From Longimicrobium sp. (GTDB lineage Bacteria; Gemmatimonadota; Gemmatimonadetes; Longimicrobiales; Longimicrobiaceae), in contig NZ_DASVSF010000021.1 in NCBI RefSeq assembly GCF_036388275.1, positions 54,931 to 118,930 on the forward strand: a DNA stretch of 64,000 nucleotides, given 5' to 3'. Positions within the stretch are counted from its first letter, which is position 1; each line of letters starts with the position of its first letter. Positions 43,784-52,783 of this stretch are shown here, piece by piece. The notes beneath the pieces were generated by a model. It ran no database searches. It was not told the DNA's origin and was given only the letters and a program-made list of their open reading frames with translations. The position numbers and the translations under genes were made by a program.

Positions 43784-44644
43784 TTACGACAACGCCCAGA
43801 ACCCCTCGAGGGCCGCGCCGTCCGCGCTTTCGCGCAGCTTCTCGAACGCGCGGTTGCGGATCTGGCGGATGCGCTCGCGCGTGACGCCCAGCATGGAGCC
43901 GATCTCCTCGAGCGTGCGCTCCTCGCCCTCGTCGAGCCCGTAGTACAGGTACAGGATCTTGCGCTCGCGCTCGGTGAGGTACTTCTCGAACATCTTTTCC
44001 AGGAACTCGCGCCGCGCCTGCGACTCTACCTCTTCCTCGATCTGCTCGGCCTCGCTGCCCGCGAAGCGCTCGCCGAAGCTGGCGCTGTCACGGTCGCCGC
44101 GGTCCAGCGGGGCGTCGAGCGAAAGCTCGCTGGCGGCCACGCGGCGCAGGGCGCGAATGGTGTCCACCGGCTCGCCCATGTCGTCGGCGATCTCCTCGTC
44201 GGTCGGCGAGCGGCCCAGCTGCTGCGTAAGGGCCGTCTCCACGCGCGACAGGCGCACCAGGTTGCTGTTCTGGTTGAGCGGAATGCGCACCGACCGCGTC
44301 TGCTCGGCCAGGGCCTGCAGCACGGTCTGGCGGATCCACCAGACGGCGTACGAGATGAACTTCACCCCCTTGTCCGGATCGAACTTCTTCACGGCCTTCA
44401 GGAGTCCCTCGTTGCCGATGCACACCAGCTCGGCCAGCCCAAGGCCGCGGCCCTGGTACTTCTTCACGTAGGAGATCACGAAACGGAGGTTCGCCGTCAC
44501 GAGACGCTCGGCGGCCTGCTTGTCTCCAGCGCGCGCCCGGTGGGCAAGGGCGCGCTCCTCGGCGGGATCGTCGATCAGGGGATATTTCTCGACGTCCTGC
44601 AGGTACTGGTCGAACGAATCCAGGGCCCGTGAGCTCAAGAACAT
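43784..44644 (-). CDS. RNA polymerase sigma-70 factor, short RpoD-like
   Basis: A 286-residue sigma factor with regions 1.2 (about 8-40), 2 (NLRFVISYVKKYQGRG, IGNEGLLKAVKKFD, FISYAVWWIRQ, about 50-110), 3 (about 125-190) and 4 (EERTLEEIGSMLGVTRERIRQI, about 235-275). Region 1.1 is absent. This size and layout match the primary sigma of Bacteroidota-like lineages more than E. coli RpoD. A second RpoD could exist elsewhere, so primary status is an inference. Its leader carries a long hairpin. Confidence 0.92.
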   Translation of the reverse strand: MFLSSRALDSFDQYLQDVEKYPLIDDPAEERALAHRARAGDKQAAERLVTANLRFVISYVKKYQGRGLGLAELVCIGNEGLLKAVKKFDPDKGVKFISYAVWWIRQTVLQALAEQTRSVRIPLNQNSNLVRLSRVETALTQQLGRSPTDEEIADDMGEPVDTIRALRRVAASELSLDAPLDRGDRDSASFGERFAGSEAEQIEEEVESQARREFLEKMFEKYLTERERKILYLYYGLDEGEERTLEEIGSMLGVTRERIRQIRNRAFEKLRESADGAALEGFWALS

Positions 44645-44670
44645 GTGGCTCGTCCTTTGGGTAAAATGAC

Positions 44671-44712
44671 GAGAGCAGCGAGCCCCGGTGGTGTGCGAGG
44701 CTCGCTGCTCTC
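44671..44712 (-). promoter_or_regulatory. Hairpin in the sigma factor leader
   Basis: A perfect 14-bp inverted repeat, GAGAGCAGCGAGCC/GGCTCGCTGCTCTC, lies between the promoter and the ATG. On the minus strand it is followed by GTCATTTTACC, so it could be an attenuator or an RNA-stabilising or regulatory element. Confidence 0.6.
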
Positions 44713-44765
44713 AATTCACGCGGAGCGGTTTGTATCCCCCCGGAAATGATGTCTCATAACAGGTC

Positions 44766-44794
44766 AATGTAGGCCGCAAGGCGTCCAAAGTCAA
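44766..44794 (-). promoter_or_regulatory. Promoter of the sigma factor gene
   Basis: TTGACT (44789-44794) and TACATT (44766-44771) on the minus strand with a 17-base spacer. The leader would be about 115 bases and contain the 14-bp hairpin. Confidence 0.6.
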
Positions 44795-44921
44795 TCTTTT
44801 CTCCCGGGCGCGCTCCGCACGGTGCTTCCGGCCCTGATAGCCTGCCCGTTCCGAAAGGTTCCGCTCGCTCCGCCCTGAAAATGGCGCGCCGCGGCGCCGC
44901 AAGTTGCGCGCCGGGAGCCGC

Positions 44922-46289
44922 TCAGGCCTTCGACACGGCGCGCCACAGGTAGTACGCGGGGATGCCCAGCAGGATGATTCCGAAGCCCAGCGCCGAGTTG
45001 GCGGTGTCGTTGATGGCCGAGTTCAGCAGCATGCCGCAGGCGCCCACCAGGAACAGCACCGGCACCACGGGATACCCTGCCGTGCGGTAGGGCCGCGGCA
45101 GGTCCGGCCGGGTGCGGCGCAGGCGAAACACGGCCAGCACGCTCAGCGCGTAGAAGGGCCAGATCCCCAGCACGAACGAATCGGCCAGCTGCTGGAAGCT
45201 GCGCCCCAGCACGTACGCGATCCCCAGGCTGGCGGCCAGCCCGATGGCCGCGTACGGCGTCTTCCACCGGGGGTGCACCGCCGCGATGGGGCTGAAGAAG
45301 TTGCCGTCCGCCGCCATCGCGTACAGGATGCGCGGCCCCGTCATCGTGGACCCGTTCAGGGCGCCGAAGGTGGAGATCATCACCATCCCCGCCACCACCG
45401 AGGCGCCCACCGGCCCAAAGACCTTCTGCGCCACGTCCGAGGCCACCAGCGTGCTCTTGGCCATCTCGGGCATCGTCATCGCGTACAGGTAGCCGGCCAC
45501 GATGGTCAGGTAGATGGCCGCCACCGCCAGCACTCCGCCGATGATGGCGCGCGGCATGGTGCGGCCCGGGTCCTTCACCTCGCCCGCCATGAAGGTGAGG
45601 TCCGCCCAGCCGTCGTACGCCCACATCACCGACACCAGCGCCAGGCCGAAGCCCACCCACGAGGTAGGCGCCAGGCCGTTGGGGCTGGCCAGCGCGCCGC
45701 CGCCGCCGTCCCCCAGCAGGAACGCGGCGAAGGCCAGCCCCACGATGGCGATCACCTTGGCGCCCGTGCTCAGGTTCTGGACGATCGAGCCCCACTTCAC
45801 CGAGCGGATGTTGGCCAGCCCCAGCAGCAGGATGGCGCCGGCCGCCACCCACCGCACCCACCCCGGCCCGTAGCCGAACATCCGCCCCGCGTACTCGGCG
45901 AAGATCATGGCGATGGCCCCCAGCGCCGAGGGGCGGATCACCAGCAGCTCCGTCCAGCCGAAGAGGAACGCGGGGAGCGGCCCGTACGCCTCGCGCAGGA
46001 AGACGTAGACGCCCCCCGAGCGCGGGAACATGGCCGCCAGCTCGGCGATGGTCAGCGCGCCCATCAGCGCCACCAGCGCGCCGACGATCCAGATCAGTGA
46101 AAAGGCGCCCAGCGTGCCCACCCGTTCGGCCACGGGGGCGGGCACGCGAAAGATGCCGCTGCCGATGGTGGAGCCCACCAGCACCGCCGCCGCGCTCCAG
46201 ATGCCCAGCCTGCGCGGGAGCTCGTCGACGAAGGTGCCGGTGTCGTGGTCTGCGGGCGCGGCGTGCGGCGCCGCATGCGGTACGCTCAT
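44922..46289 (-). CDS. APC-family amino acid permease
   Basis: A 455-residue polytopic membrane protein with about 12 helices. The first carries GSTIGSGIFRVPAPVAERVG, the substrate-site unwound motif of APC transporters. Later landmarks are IAELAAMFPRSGGVYVFLREAYG and FGALNGSTMTGPRILYAMAADGNF. It imports or exchanges an amino acid; the substrate is not set by sequence. The start MSVPHAAPHAAPAD at 46289 is preferred over 46466, which would overlap the promoter region of the S9 gene. Confidence 0.9.
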   Translation of the reverse strand: MSVPHAAPHAAPADHDTGTFVDELPRRLGIWSAAAVLVGSTIGSGIFRVPAPVAERVGTLGAFSLIWIVGALVALMGALTIAELAAMFPRSGGVYVFLREAYGPLPAFLFGWTELLVIRPSALGAIAMIFAEYAGRMFGYGPGWVRWVAAGAILLLGLANIRSVKWGSIVQNLSTGAKVIAIVGLAFAAFLLGDGGGGALASPNGLAPTSWVGFGLALVSVMWAYDGWADLTFMAGEVKDPGRTMPRAIIGGVLAVAAIYLTIVAGYLYAMTMPEMAKSTLVASDVAQKVFGPVGASVVAGMVMISTFGALNGSTMTGPRILYAMAADGNFFSPIAAVHPRWKTPYAAIGLAASLGIAYVLGRSFQQLADSFVLGIWPFYALSVLAVFRLRRTRPDLPRPYRTAGYPVVPVLFLVGACGMLLNSAINDTANSALGFGIILLGIPAYYLWRAVSKA

Positions 46290-46478
46290 GTGCGGGGTGG
46301 CGGATGCTGTGTGGCGGAGGATCGGAAGCCGGAGCACGCAAGATACTCCGTGCGGGCGGCGCGACAACAGGGACGCGAGGGAACCCGCACTGGCGCCGTC
46401 CCGTATCAATCGCCAGTATCGCCATTGCCCGCGGCGCCTTCCGTACTGCGGCGCGCGTCCCGACATCCAACACGAACC

Positions 46479-48686
46479 ATGTCACACACTCTCGTCACCC
46501 GCCGCGCGCTGCTGGCCGTGCTGGCGCTGTCCACGGCCGTGCCGCAGGCGTCGCCCGCGCAGCGGCAGGACCCGTCGCGGCTTTCCGTCGAGCGCATCTT
46601 CGCCTCGCCCGAGTTCCGCCTGCAGTCGCTGCCGGCGGTGCAGTGGATGAACGACGGCCAGCGCTTCACCTTCGTGGGCGCCGACGGCGACCTGATGGTG
46701 GAGGACGCCGCCACCGGGACCCGGTCCGTGATCGTGGACGCCGACGCGCTGGTGCCCGCGGGGGCGGGCGAAGCCATCGACATCGAGGACTACCAGTGGT
46801 CCGACGACGAGCGCAAGCTGCTGGTGTACACCAACAGCCAGCCCGTCTGGCGCGCCAACACCAAGGGCACCTTCTACGTGTGGGACGTCGCCGCGCGCCG
46901 GCTGACGCCCGTCTCCACCGCCGCCGGCTGGCAGCAGTTCGCCAAGTTCTCGCCCGACGGCGGCAAGGTGGGCTTCGTTCGCGACAACGACCTCTTCGTC
47001 ACCGACCTGGCCACCGGGCGCGAGACGCGGCTGACGCGCGATGGCGGCGAGCAGATCATCAACGGCACCTTCGACTGGGTATACGAGGAGGAGCTGGGGC
47101 TGCAGGACGGCTGGCGGTGGAGCCCCGACGGGCGGCGCATCGCCTACTGGCGCATCGACCAGTCTCCCGTGCGCACCTTCTACATGATGCAGGAGACGGA
47201 CAGCCTGTACGCGCAGCCGGTGGCGCTTCGCTATCCCAAGGCGGGCACCCCCAACCCCATCGCCCGCATCGGCGTGGTGAGCGCGGAGGGCGGCGAGACG
47301 CGGTGGATGGACACGGGGAGCGACCCGTCGGTGCTGCTGGCGCGGATGGAGTGGGCGGCCTCGCCGTCGGAGATCGTCATCCAGCGCACCAACCGCATCC
47401 AGAACCGCCTGGACGTGATGGTGGCCGACGCCGGGACGGGGCGCAGCCGCGTGCTGTTCACCGAAACCGACAGCGCCTGGGTGGACGTGGGCGACGACTT
47501 CCGCTGGCTGAACGGCGGGCGCCAGTTCCTGTGGACGAGCGAGCGCGACGGCTTCAACCACCTGTACGTGTACAACCGCGATGGCTCGCTGGCCCGCCAG
47601 CTGACGCGCGGCGACTGGGAGGTCACCAGCGTCCTGGGGATCGACGAGAAGAACGGCTGGGTGTACTTCGGCGCCACGGAGGAAGGGCCCACCGAGCGGC
47701 ACGTGTACCGCGTGCGGCTGAACGGGCGCGGCGGCGTGCAGCAGGTGAGCCGCGAGCGGGGGACGCACGTGGCCGCGCTGAGCCCGGCGGGCACCTACTG
47801 GCTGGACTTCCACTCCCAGGCCGGCGTGCCGCCCGTCATCTCGCTGCGGCGGCCGGACGGCGCGCACGTGCGCACCCTGGCCGACAACGCCCGCGTGCGG
47901 CAGACGCTGGAGGCGCTGGCCATCCGCAAGCCCGAGTTCATCCAGGTGCCCGGGGCCGACGGGGCGATGCTGAACGCGACCATCATCCGCCCGGCCAACT
48001 TCGATCCGTCGAAGAAGTACCCGGTGCTGATGTACGTGTACGGCGGGCCGGGCTCGCAGACGGCGACGGACGCCTGGGGCGGCAACCGGTACCTGTGGCA
48101 CCAGGTGATGGCCCAGAACGGCTACCTGGTGGTCAGCGTCGACAACCGCGGCACGGGCGGGCGCGGGCGCGACTTCAAGAAGGTGACGTACCTGCGGCTG
48201 GGCGAGCACGAGGCGGCCGACCAGGTCGCCGCGGCCCAGTGGCTGGCGCGGCAGCCGTACGTCGACGCGCAGCGCATCGGCATCTGGGGGTGGAGCTACG
48301 GCGGCTTCATGACGGCGTTCAGCATGATGCAGCCGGGTTCGCCCTTCAAGGCCGGCGTGTCGGTGGCTCCCGTGGCCGACTGGGGGCTGTACGACACCAT
48401 CTACACCGAGCGCTTCATGCGCACCCCGCAGGAAAACCCCGAGGGGTACCGCCGCAGCCCTGTGGGCGAGGCCGCCAACCTGCGCGGCAAGCTGCTGCTG
48501 GTGCACGGCACGGGCGACGACAACGTGCATTTTCAGAACAGCGTGCGGCTCGCCAACGCGCTGCAGGCCGCGGGCAAGCAGTTCACCTTCATGGCCTACC
48601 CCAACCGCAACCACTCCATCTCGGGCGGGCCCACCAGCGCGCACCTGTTCACCATGATGACCGACTGGGTGCTGGCGAACCTGTGA
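46479..48686 (+). CDS. S9 family dipeptidyl-peptidase IV-like
   Basis: A 735-residue secreted serine peptidase. A signal peptide (1-26, ALLAVLALSTAVPQASPAQ) is followed by a beta-propeller (about 40-470) and an alpha/beta-hydrolase domain. The triad is S606 (GIWGWSYGGFM), D in HGTGDDNVHF and H712 (YPNRNHSISG). It would release X-Pro or X-Ala dipeptides, complementing the M1, M28 and M24 peptidases here. It is divergent from the APC permease. Confidence 0.93.
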   Translation: MSHTLVTRRALLAVLALSTAVPQASPAQRQDPSRLSVERIFASPEFRLQSLPAVQWMNDGQRFTFVGADGDLMVEDAATGTRSVIVDADALVPAGAGEAIDIEDYQWSDDERKLLVYTNSQPVWRANTKGTFYVWDVAARRLTPVSTAAGWQQFAKFSPDGGKVGFVRDNDLFVTDLATGRETRLTRDGGEQIINGTFDWVYEEELGLQDGWRWSPDGRRIAYWRIDQSPVRTFYMMQETDSLYAQPVALRYPKAGTPNPIARIGVVSAEGGETRWMDTGSDPSVLLARMEWAASPSEIVIQRTNRIQNRLDVMVADAGTGRSRVLFTETDSAWVDVGDDFRWLNGGRQFLWTSERDGFNHLYVYNRDGSLARQLTRGDWEVTSVLGIDEKNGWVYFGATEEGPTERHVYRVRLNGRGGVQQVSRERGTHVAALSPAGTYWLDFHSQAGVPPVISLRRPDGAHVRTLADNARVRQTLEALAIRKPEFIQVPGADGAMLNATIIRPANFDPSKKYPVLMYVYGGPGSQTATDAWGGNRYLWHQVMAQNGYLVVSVDNRGTGGRGRDFKKVTYLRLGEHEAADQVAAAQWLARQPYVDAQRIGIWGWSYGGFMTAFSMMQPGSPFKAGVSVAPVADWGLYDTIYTERFMRTPQENPEGYRRSPVGEAANLRGKLLLVHGTGDDNVHFQNSVRLANALQAAGKQFTFMAYPNRNHSISGGPTSAHLFTMMTDWVLANL

Positions 48687-48711
48687 TCCACAGGTTCGGG
48701 GGATGGTCAGG

Positions 48712-48752
48712 GAAAATCCGCCGCCCGCCGCCCACGTGGCGGCGGGCGGCGG
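48712..48752 (-). terminator. Terminator of the MerA-like gene
   Basis: A perfect 15-bp stem, CCGCCGCCCGCCGCC and its complement, around CACGT (48718-48752). On the minus strand the stem is followed by ATTTTCCC. It sits right at the stop codon. Confidence 0.8.
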
Positions 48753-50288
48753 TCACTTCACCAGCTTGAAGAAGATTCCGAACGCCTTCTTGGCCGTAGG
48801 CGTCAGCTTGCCGCGGCGCCAGGCGTCCGCCGCCTTGCGGATGACTTCGGCCGTGGTGGGATACGGGTAGATCACCTCGCCCAGCTTCCCCAGCCCGATC
48901 CCCGCCGTCATCGCCTGCGTCACCTGCGTGATGAGATCGCCGGCGTGCTCGCCCACGAGGGTGGCGCCCAGGATGGTGTCAGAACCCGCCTTCAGGTGGA
49001 CGCGGAAGAATCCCTCCGTGGTGCCTTCCAGCCGCGCCCGGTCCACCTCCTCCATCTGGATGGTGATGGTCTGCACGTGGTCGCCGCGCTGCCGAACCTC
49101 GTCGGGAGAAATGCCCACGTGCGCCACCTCGGGCGAGGTGTAGGTGCACCAGGGGATCACCAGGTCCGCGACCTTGCCGCGCCCGAAGAAGAGGGCGTTG
49201 CGCACCACCATTCGCGCGTGCGCGTCGGCCGCGTGGGTGAACTTGAACTTGGATGCTACGTCGCCGATGGCGTAGACGCGCGGGTTGGAGGTGCGCATCC
49301 GCTCATCCACCGCCACGCCGTGCTCATCGACTCCCACGCCGGCCTGCTCCAGCCCCAGTCCTTCCACGTTCGGCGCGCGTCCGGCGGCCACCAGCAGGTG
49401 CGAAGCCGCCATCGTCCGCACTGCGCCTTCGTGCGAAATCCGCAGGGTCTTCCCCGCCCCGTCCGCCCGCACCGACTTCACGCGCGCACCCAGCAGGACC
49501 TTGACGTCGTCCCGCCGGAGCGCGGACGCGACCACTTCGCCGGCGTCGGGATCGTCGTTCTTCAGCAGGCGCTCGCCGGACTCGATGAGGGTCACACGCC
49601 CGCCCAGGCGCACGACGGCCTGCGCCATCTCGCACCCGATCGGTCCGCCGCCGAGGATGGCCAGGTGCTCGGGGCGCTCGGTGAGCGAGTAGAAGGTTTC
49701 GTTGGTGAGATAGCCGGAATCCGCCAGCCCGTGAACGTCCGGAACCGCAGCGCGTCCGCCGGTGGCGATCACGGCGCGGTGAAAGCGCAGGCGCTTTCCA
49801 TCCACCTCCACGGCGTCGTTGGACACGAAGCGCCCATCGCCCAGGTACACGTCGACACCGATCTGGTCGCGGAAGCGCGCGGCGCCGTCCACGGGACTGA
49901 GGTCGGCGCGGATGCGGCGCATGCGCTCCATCACCGCGCCGAAATCGCCATCCCCGCCCGCCGCGGGACCGCCGTACCGCTCCGCCGCCTCCCGCGCCGC
50001 GTGCCACGATTTGGCCGCCGCGAGCAGGGCCTTCGACGGAACGCAGCCCACGTTCAGGCAGTCGCCCCCCATCAAGGCACGCTCGATGAGCGCCACCCGC
50101 GCGCCGACCGCCGCGCCGATGGCGGCGGTCACCAGCCCCGCCGTCCCCGCGCCGACGACCACGAGGTGGTAGCCGCCCTTCGGCGGCGTGGGATTGGTCC
50201 ACGTGGTGGGATGGACGTTCTCCAGCAGCCGCCGGTTGTGCGAATCCAGCGGCTGCACCGCGGGGATGGAGGTCGGATCGTGAGCCAT
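48753..50288 (-). CDS. Pyridine nucleotide-disulfide oxidoreductase, MerA-like
   Basis: A 511-residue FAD/NAD(P)-dependent enzyme. The redox disulfide is C77/C82 in GGDCLNVGCVPSK. An FAD GAGTAG motif lies at 46-51 and a GGGPIGCEMAQ nucleotide motif in the middle. The C-terminus (GKLTPTAKKAFGIFFKLVK) lacks the CC pair that MerA uses to bind Hg(II). A 40-residue N-terminal extension has no HMA domain. It may be a thiol oxidoreductase rather than a mercuric reductase. The ATG at 50288 begins MAHDPTSIP. Confidence 0.85.
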   Translation of the reverse strand: MAHDPTSIPAVQPLDSHNRRLLENVHPTTWTNPTPPKGGYHLVVVGAGTAGLVTAAIGAAVGARVALIERALMGGDCLNVGCVPSKALLAAAKSWHAAREAAERYGGPAAGGDGDFGAVMERMRRIRADLSPVDGAARFRDQIGVDVYLGDGRFVSNDAVEVDGKRLRFHRAVIATGGRAAVPDVHGLADSGYLTNETFYSLTERPEHLAILGGGPIGCEMAQAVVRLGGRVTLIESGERLLKNDDPDAGEVVASALRRDDVKVLLGARVKSVRADGAGKTLRISHEGAVRTMAASHLLVAAGRAPNVEGLGLEQAGVGVDEHGVAVDERMRTSNPRVYAIGDVASKFKFTHAADAHARMVVRNALFFGRGKVADLVIPWCTYTSPEVAHVGISPDEVRQRGDHVQTITIQMEEVDRARLEGTTEGFFRVHLKAGSDTILGATLVGEHAGDLITQVTQAMTAGIGLGKLGEVIYPYPTTAEVIRKAADAWRRGKLTPTAKKAFGIFFKLVK

Positions 50289-50379
50289 GGTGTCCGCACG
50301 GATCGGGCAGTGGTCGAAAAGCAAAAGGAGGAGCCGCGGGGCTCCTCCCTGGAAAGTACGATACGGACCGCGTTTCGAC

Positions 50380-50665
50380 TAACCCCGGGGCACGCCGCGG
50401 CGGGCCCCTCCCCCGGCCCCTCCCCCGGCAAACTGCGCCGGGAGAGGGGAGACGTCACATCGGATGGGCGGGCTGCCGGTGAATGCCTTGGGAGCCCCCT
50501 CCCCCCGGCCCCCGTCCCCCGCTGCGCAGGGGAGGGGGAGACCTGAATTGCACTTCGGATGGCACCGCGCACTCGACTGCGCGTGCAGTCCGCGAAGGCG
50601 GACTTCGTGATGTTGCAGCCGCGACTTCAGTCGCCCCAGCAGGGCCGAGGCCTCTGCCACTGTGC
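50380..50665. repeat. Dispersed repeat cluster before the DUF1801 gene
   Basis: Two hairpins of the C/G-rich family (50417-50449 with an AAACTGC loop, and 50510-50538 with CGCTGCGC) followed by the AGTCCGCGAAGGCGGACTT element (50588-50606) and GCAGCCGCGACTTCAGTCGCC. No gene is supported in this 380-base spacer. Confidence 0.8.
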
Positions 50666-50702
50666 TCGTCGCGGCGCCTCCGCGTGAGACCCGCAGTTCA
50701 GC

Positions 50703-51149
50703 TCACCGGGCGCGGCTGGCTTCGTAGCGTGCGATGAACTGCTCGGGCGTGGTCGCGGCGATGAGCTGGCCGATGTCGTCGAGTGGCAGGTCCGCGGTTT
50801 TCTTGAAGCGGACGCACGACTTGCCCATGTCCAGCTTCTTCCCCTCCCGCCGGAACGCCTCGAGCAGCGCCTCCTCCTGCGCCGGGTCCATGTACGCGCC
50901 CAACAGGTACAGCGAGTAGCTGTTCTTTTGCGCGGCGAGCGCCACGTATCCCAGCGGCTGGCCGTTGTAGGTGGTGGGATAGCGCTCCAGGGGAATGCCG
51001 TAGGTGATCATCCCCCACGCCATCGTTTCCGTGTAGCCGTCCGGAAGGTTGCGGAGGATGACGTCGCGCACGGTGGAGACGACCTCGCGGCGGTCTTCCG
51101 GCAGTTCCTGGAGGTACTCTTCGACGGTCGCGGCCTTGCTGCTCGCCAT
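50703..51149 (-). CDS. DUF1801 domain protein (YdhG-like)
   Basis: A 148-residue DUF1801 protein: VEEYLQELPEDRREVVSTVRDVI, YTETMAWGMITYGIPLERYPTT, the YVALAAQKNSYSLYLLG strand pair and GKSCVRFKKTADLPLD. These small proteins (YdhG or frataxin-like fold) have no settled function. It is alone between a repeat cluster and a small gene. Confidence 0.85.
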   Translation of the reverse strand: MASSKAATVEEYLQELPEDRREVVSTVRDVILRNLPDGYTETMAWGMITYGIPLERYPTTYNGQPLGYVALAAQKNSYSLYLLGAYMDPAQEEALLEAFRREGKKLDMGKSCVRFKKTADLPLDDIGQLIAATTPEQFIARYEASRAR

Positions 51150-51263
51150 GGGTCGATCAGGTAGGTGGGAGGTTGGGAGCGGGGAGGTACTCTGAACTCG
51201 CGGAGAATAGCCGAACCGGCCCCACCCGTCGAGCGGGTGCGGCGGACCCGGCGGAGGAACGAG

Positions 51264-51288
51264 ACGGCCCGGCGAAGCGCCGGGCCGT
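51264..51288 (-). terminator. Terminator after the 67-residue gene
   Basis: A perfect 11-bp stem, ACGGCCCGGCG/CGCCGGGCCGT, around AAG, 7 bases past the stop. No T-tract is visible. Confidence 0.5.
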
Positions 51289-51295
51289 GGCGGCC

Positions 51296-51499
51296 TCAGT
51301 GCTGCGTCGGCGCGCTCGAGGTTTGTGCGGCTCCCTGCGCCAGGCGGGCCGCGGCGCCGTCACGGGCGCCCTGCTCGCGCGACTGGCGGCTGTAGTTGTC
51401 CTCGAACGGCCACGTCAGCATGTCGAGGAGGCTCCGCGTGCTCTTGCCGGAGAGCGCGCGTTCGTACGCGGCCTGGTACGCCTGCTTGTTGCCATGCAT
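51296..51499 (-). CDS. Small uncharacterised protein, 67 residues
   Basis: Not recognised. It begins MHGNKQAYQAAYERALSGKS, then LLDMLTWPFEDNY, and ends in a Gln/Ala-rich tail. The frame is open to 51556, but the region from 51499 is the best start, with AGGACGCACC before the ATG. The N-terminal amphipathic helix and WPF motif suggest a small structured or membrane-peripheral protein, but there is no known family. Confidence 0.5.
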   Translation of the reverse strand: MHGNKQAYQAAYERALSGKSTRSLLDMLTWPFEDNYSRQSREQGARDGAAARLAQGAAQTSSAPTQH

Positions 51500-51616
51500 G
51501 GTGCGTCCTGGGTGCCTGGTGTGTCCGACCCTGAGGGGACATCGCAATAATAGCACCCGGCCGCCCGAAACGCTCGTACTTTTTTTCCGCGAGGCGACCC
51601 GCCGCGAACTCCAGCC

Positions 51617-52783
51617 TCAGCGAGGCAGGCGGAAGACCGAGACCCCCAGGTCGTCGTTCTGCACGTACACCAGGCCGTTCGCCGCCTCCAGGTTGCCGAC
51701 GGATTCCATGTCGGTGGCGTCGTCAAGGTCGTAGCGGCCCGTTTCGCGGGGCGCCGCGGGGTTGGATAGATCGTAGCGCCGCACCAGCGCGCGCGATCCG
51801 CCGGTGCCGTAGGCGTACAGCGTCCGGCCGCGCACGACGAGCCCGTCCAGGAAATCCACCTCCACGCGCCCCACCTCGCGCGGTTGGGCGGGATCGGACA
51901 CGTCCACCGTCACCAGGAAGTCGCGGGTGCGCGCACCCACCCGCACCTCGGCGTCCAGGTACACGTGGCGCTCGCCCGCGGCGATCACGTCCACGTCCGC
52001 GCCGTACACACCCGCGTCCTCGCGCGTGCCCAGCGCGCGTGCGTCCAGCCGGCCCAGTACGTGCGGCACGGCGGGGTTGGACACGTCCACGATCTTCATC
52101 CCGCCGCCCACGTTCCGCGCTCCGGCCGAATCTCCCGGCCGCGCCGCGCCTTCGGCCACGTACAGGTGCCGGCCGGCCGCCACCGCCACGCCAGTCTCGG
52201 ATACCCGGCCCACCAGCCGCGGGGCGGCGGGATCGGCGACGTCGGCGAGCCACACGCCTACGTCCGTCACCAGGTACGCCCGGCCGTCCTGCAGCACGAT
52301 CTCGCGGATGTCCGTCATCGGCATGGGGGTGGTGACCAGCGCCGAGACAAAGCGCGGGCGCGCCGGATCGGCCACGTCGAAGATCACCAGGTTGCTCCCG
52401 CCCAGGAACGCGCCGCCGGACGAGAACCGCTCGTCGATGAGCAGCCATCCCCGGTCGATCCACTCGCGTGTCAGCGGCTCCTGCAGCGCGTTCTGGTGAA
52501 GGGTGATGCCCAGGAACACGTGCGTGCCGCGCGCCGCCATCGCGTCGATGCGGCCGGGAACGCGCAGCCGCCCGGCGGCGCTCGGCTGGCCGGCGCTGTC
52601 GATCGGAAGCACGTGAAGGGTGTTGCTGTCGCGAGCCGCCACGAATGCCGCACGCTCGGTGAACGCCGTGCGCCAAGGCGGCGGCCCGTCGCTCTCCGCG
52701 ACCAGCTCCACCCCCGAGCCGCAAGCCGCCAGCGACAGCACGCACGCCAGCGGGAGGACGGCAAGCCAGGACCGACGCATCAC
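51617..52783 (-). CDS. LVIVD-repeat beta-propeller lipoprotein
   Basis: A 388-residue lipoprotein: lipobox LSLAAC near 17-22, then LVIVD-type repeats such as LVIFDVADPARPRFV, WLADVADPAAPRLVG, KIVDVSNPAVPHVLG, VTVDVSDPAQPREVG and RRYDLSNPAAPRETG. These build a seven-bladed propeller, usually surface or periplasmic, of unknown binding role. The start overlaps the OsmC stop as ATGA, and an aldo-keto reductase is just upstream, so the three genes form an operon. Confidence 0.88.
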   Translation of the reverse strand: MMRRSWLAVLPLACVLSLAACGSGVELVAESDGPPPWRTAFTERAAFVAARDSNTLHVLPIDSAGQPSAAGRLRVPGRIDAMAARGTHVFLGITLHQNALQEPLTREWIDRGWLLIDERFSSGGAFLGGSNLVIFDVADPARPRFVSALVTTPMPMTDIREIVLQDGRAYLVTDVGVWLADVADPAAPRLVGRVSETGVAVAAGRHLYVAEGAARPGDSAGARNVGGGMKIVDVSNPAVPHVLGRLDARALGTREDAGVYGADVDVIAAGERHVYLDAEVRVGARTRDFLVTVDVSDPAQPREVGRVEVDFLDGLVVRGRTLYAYGTGGSRALVRRYDLSNPAAPRETGRYDLDDATDMESVGNLEAANGLVYVQNDDLGVSVFRLPR

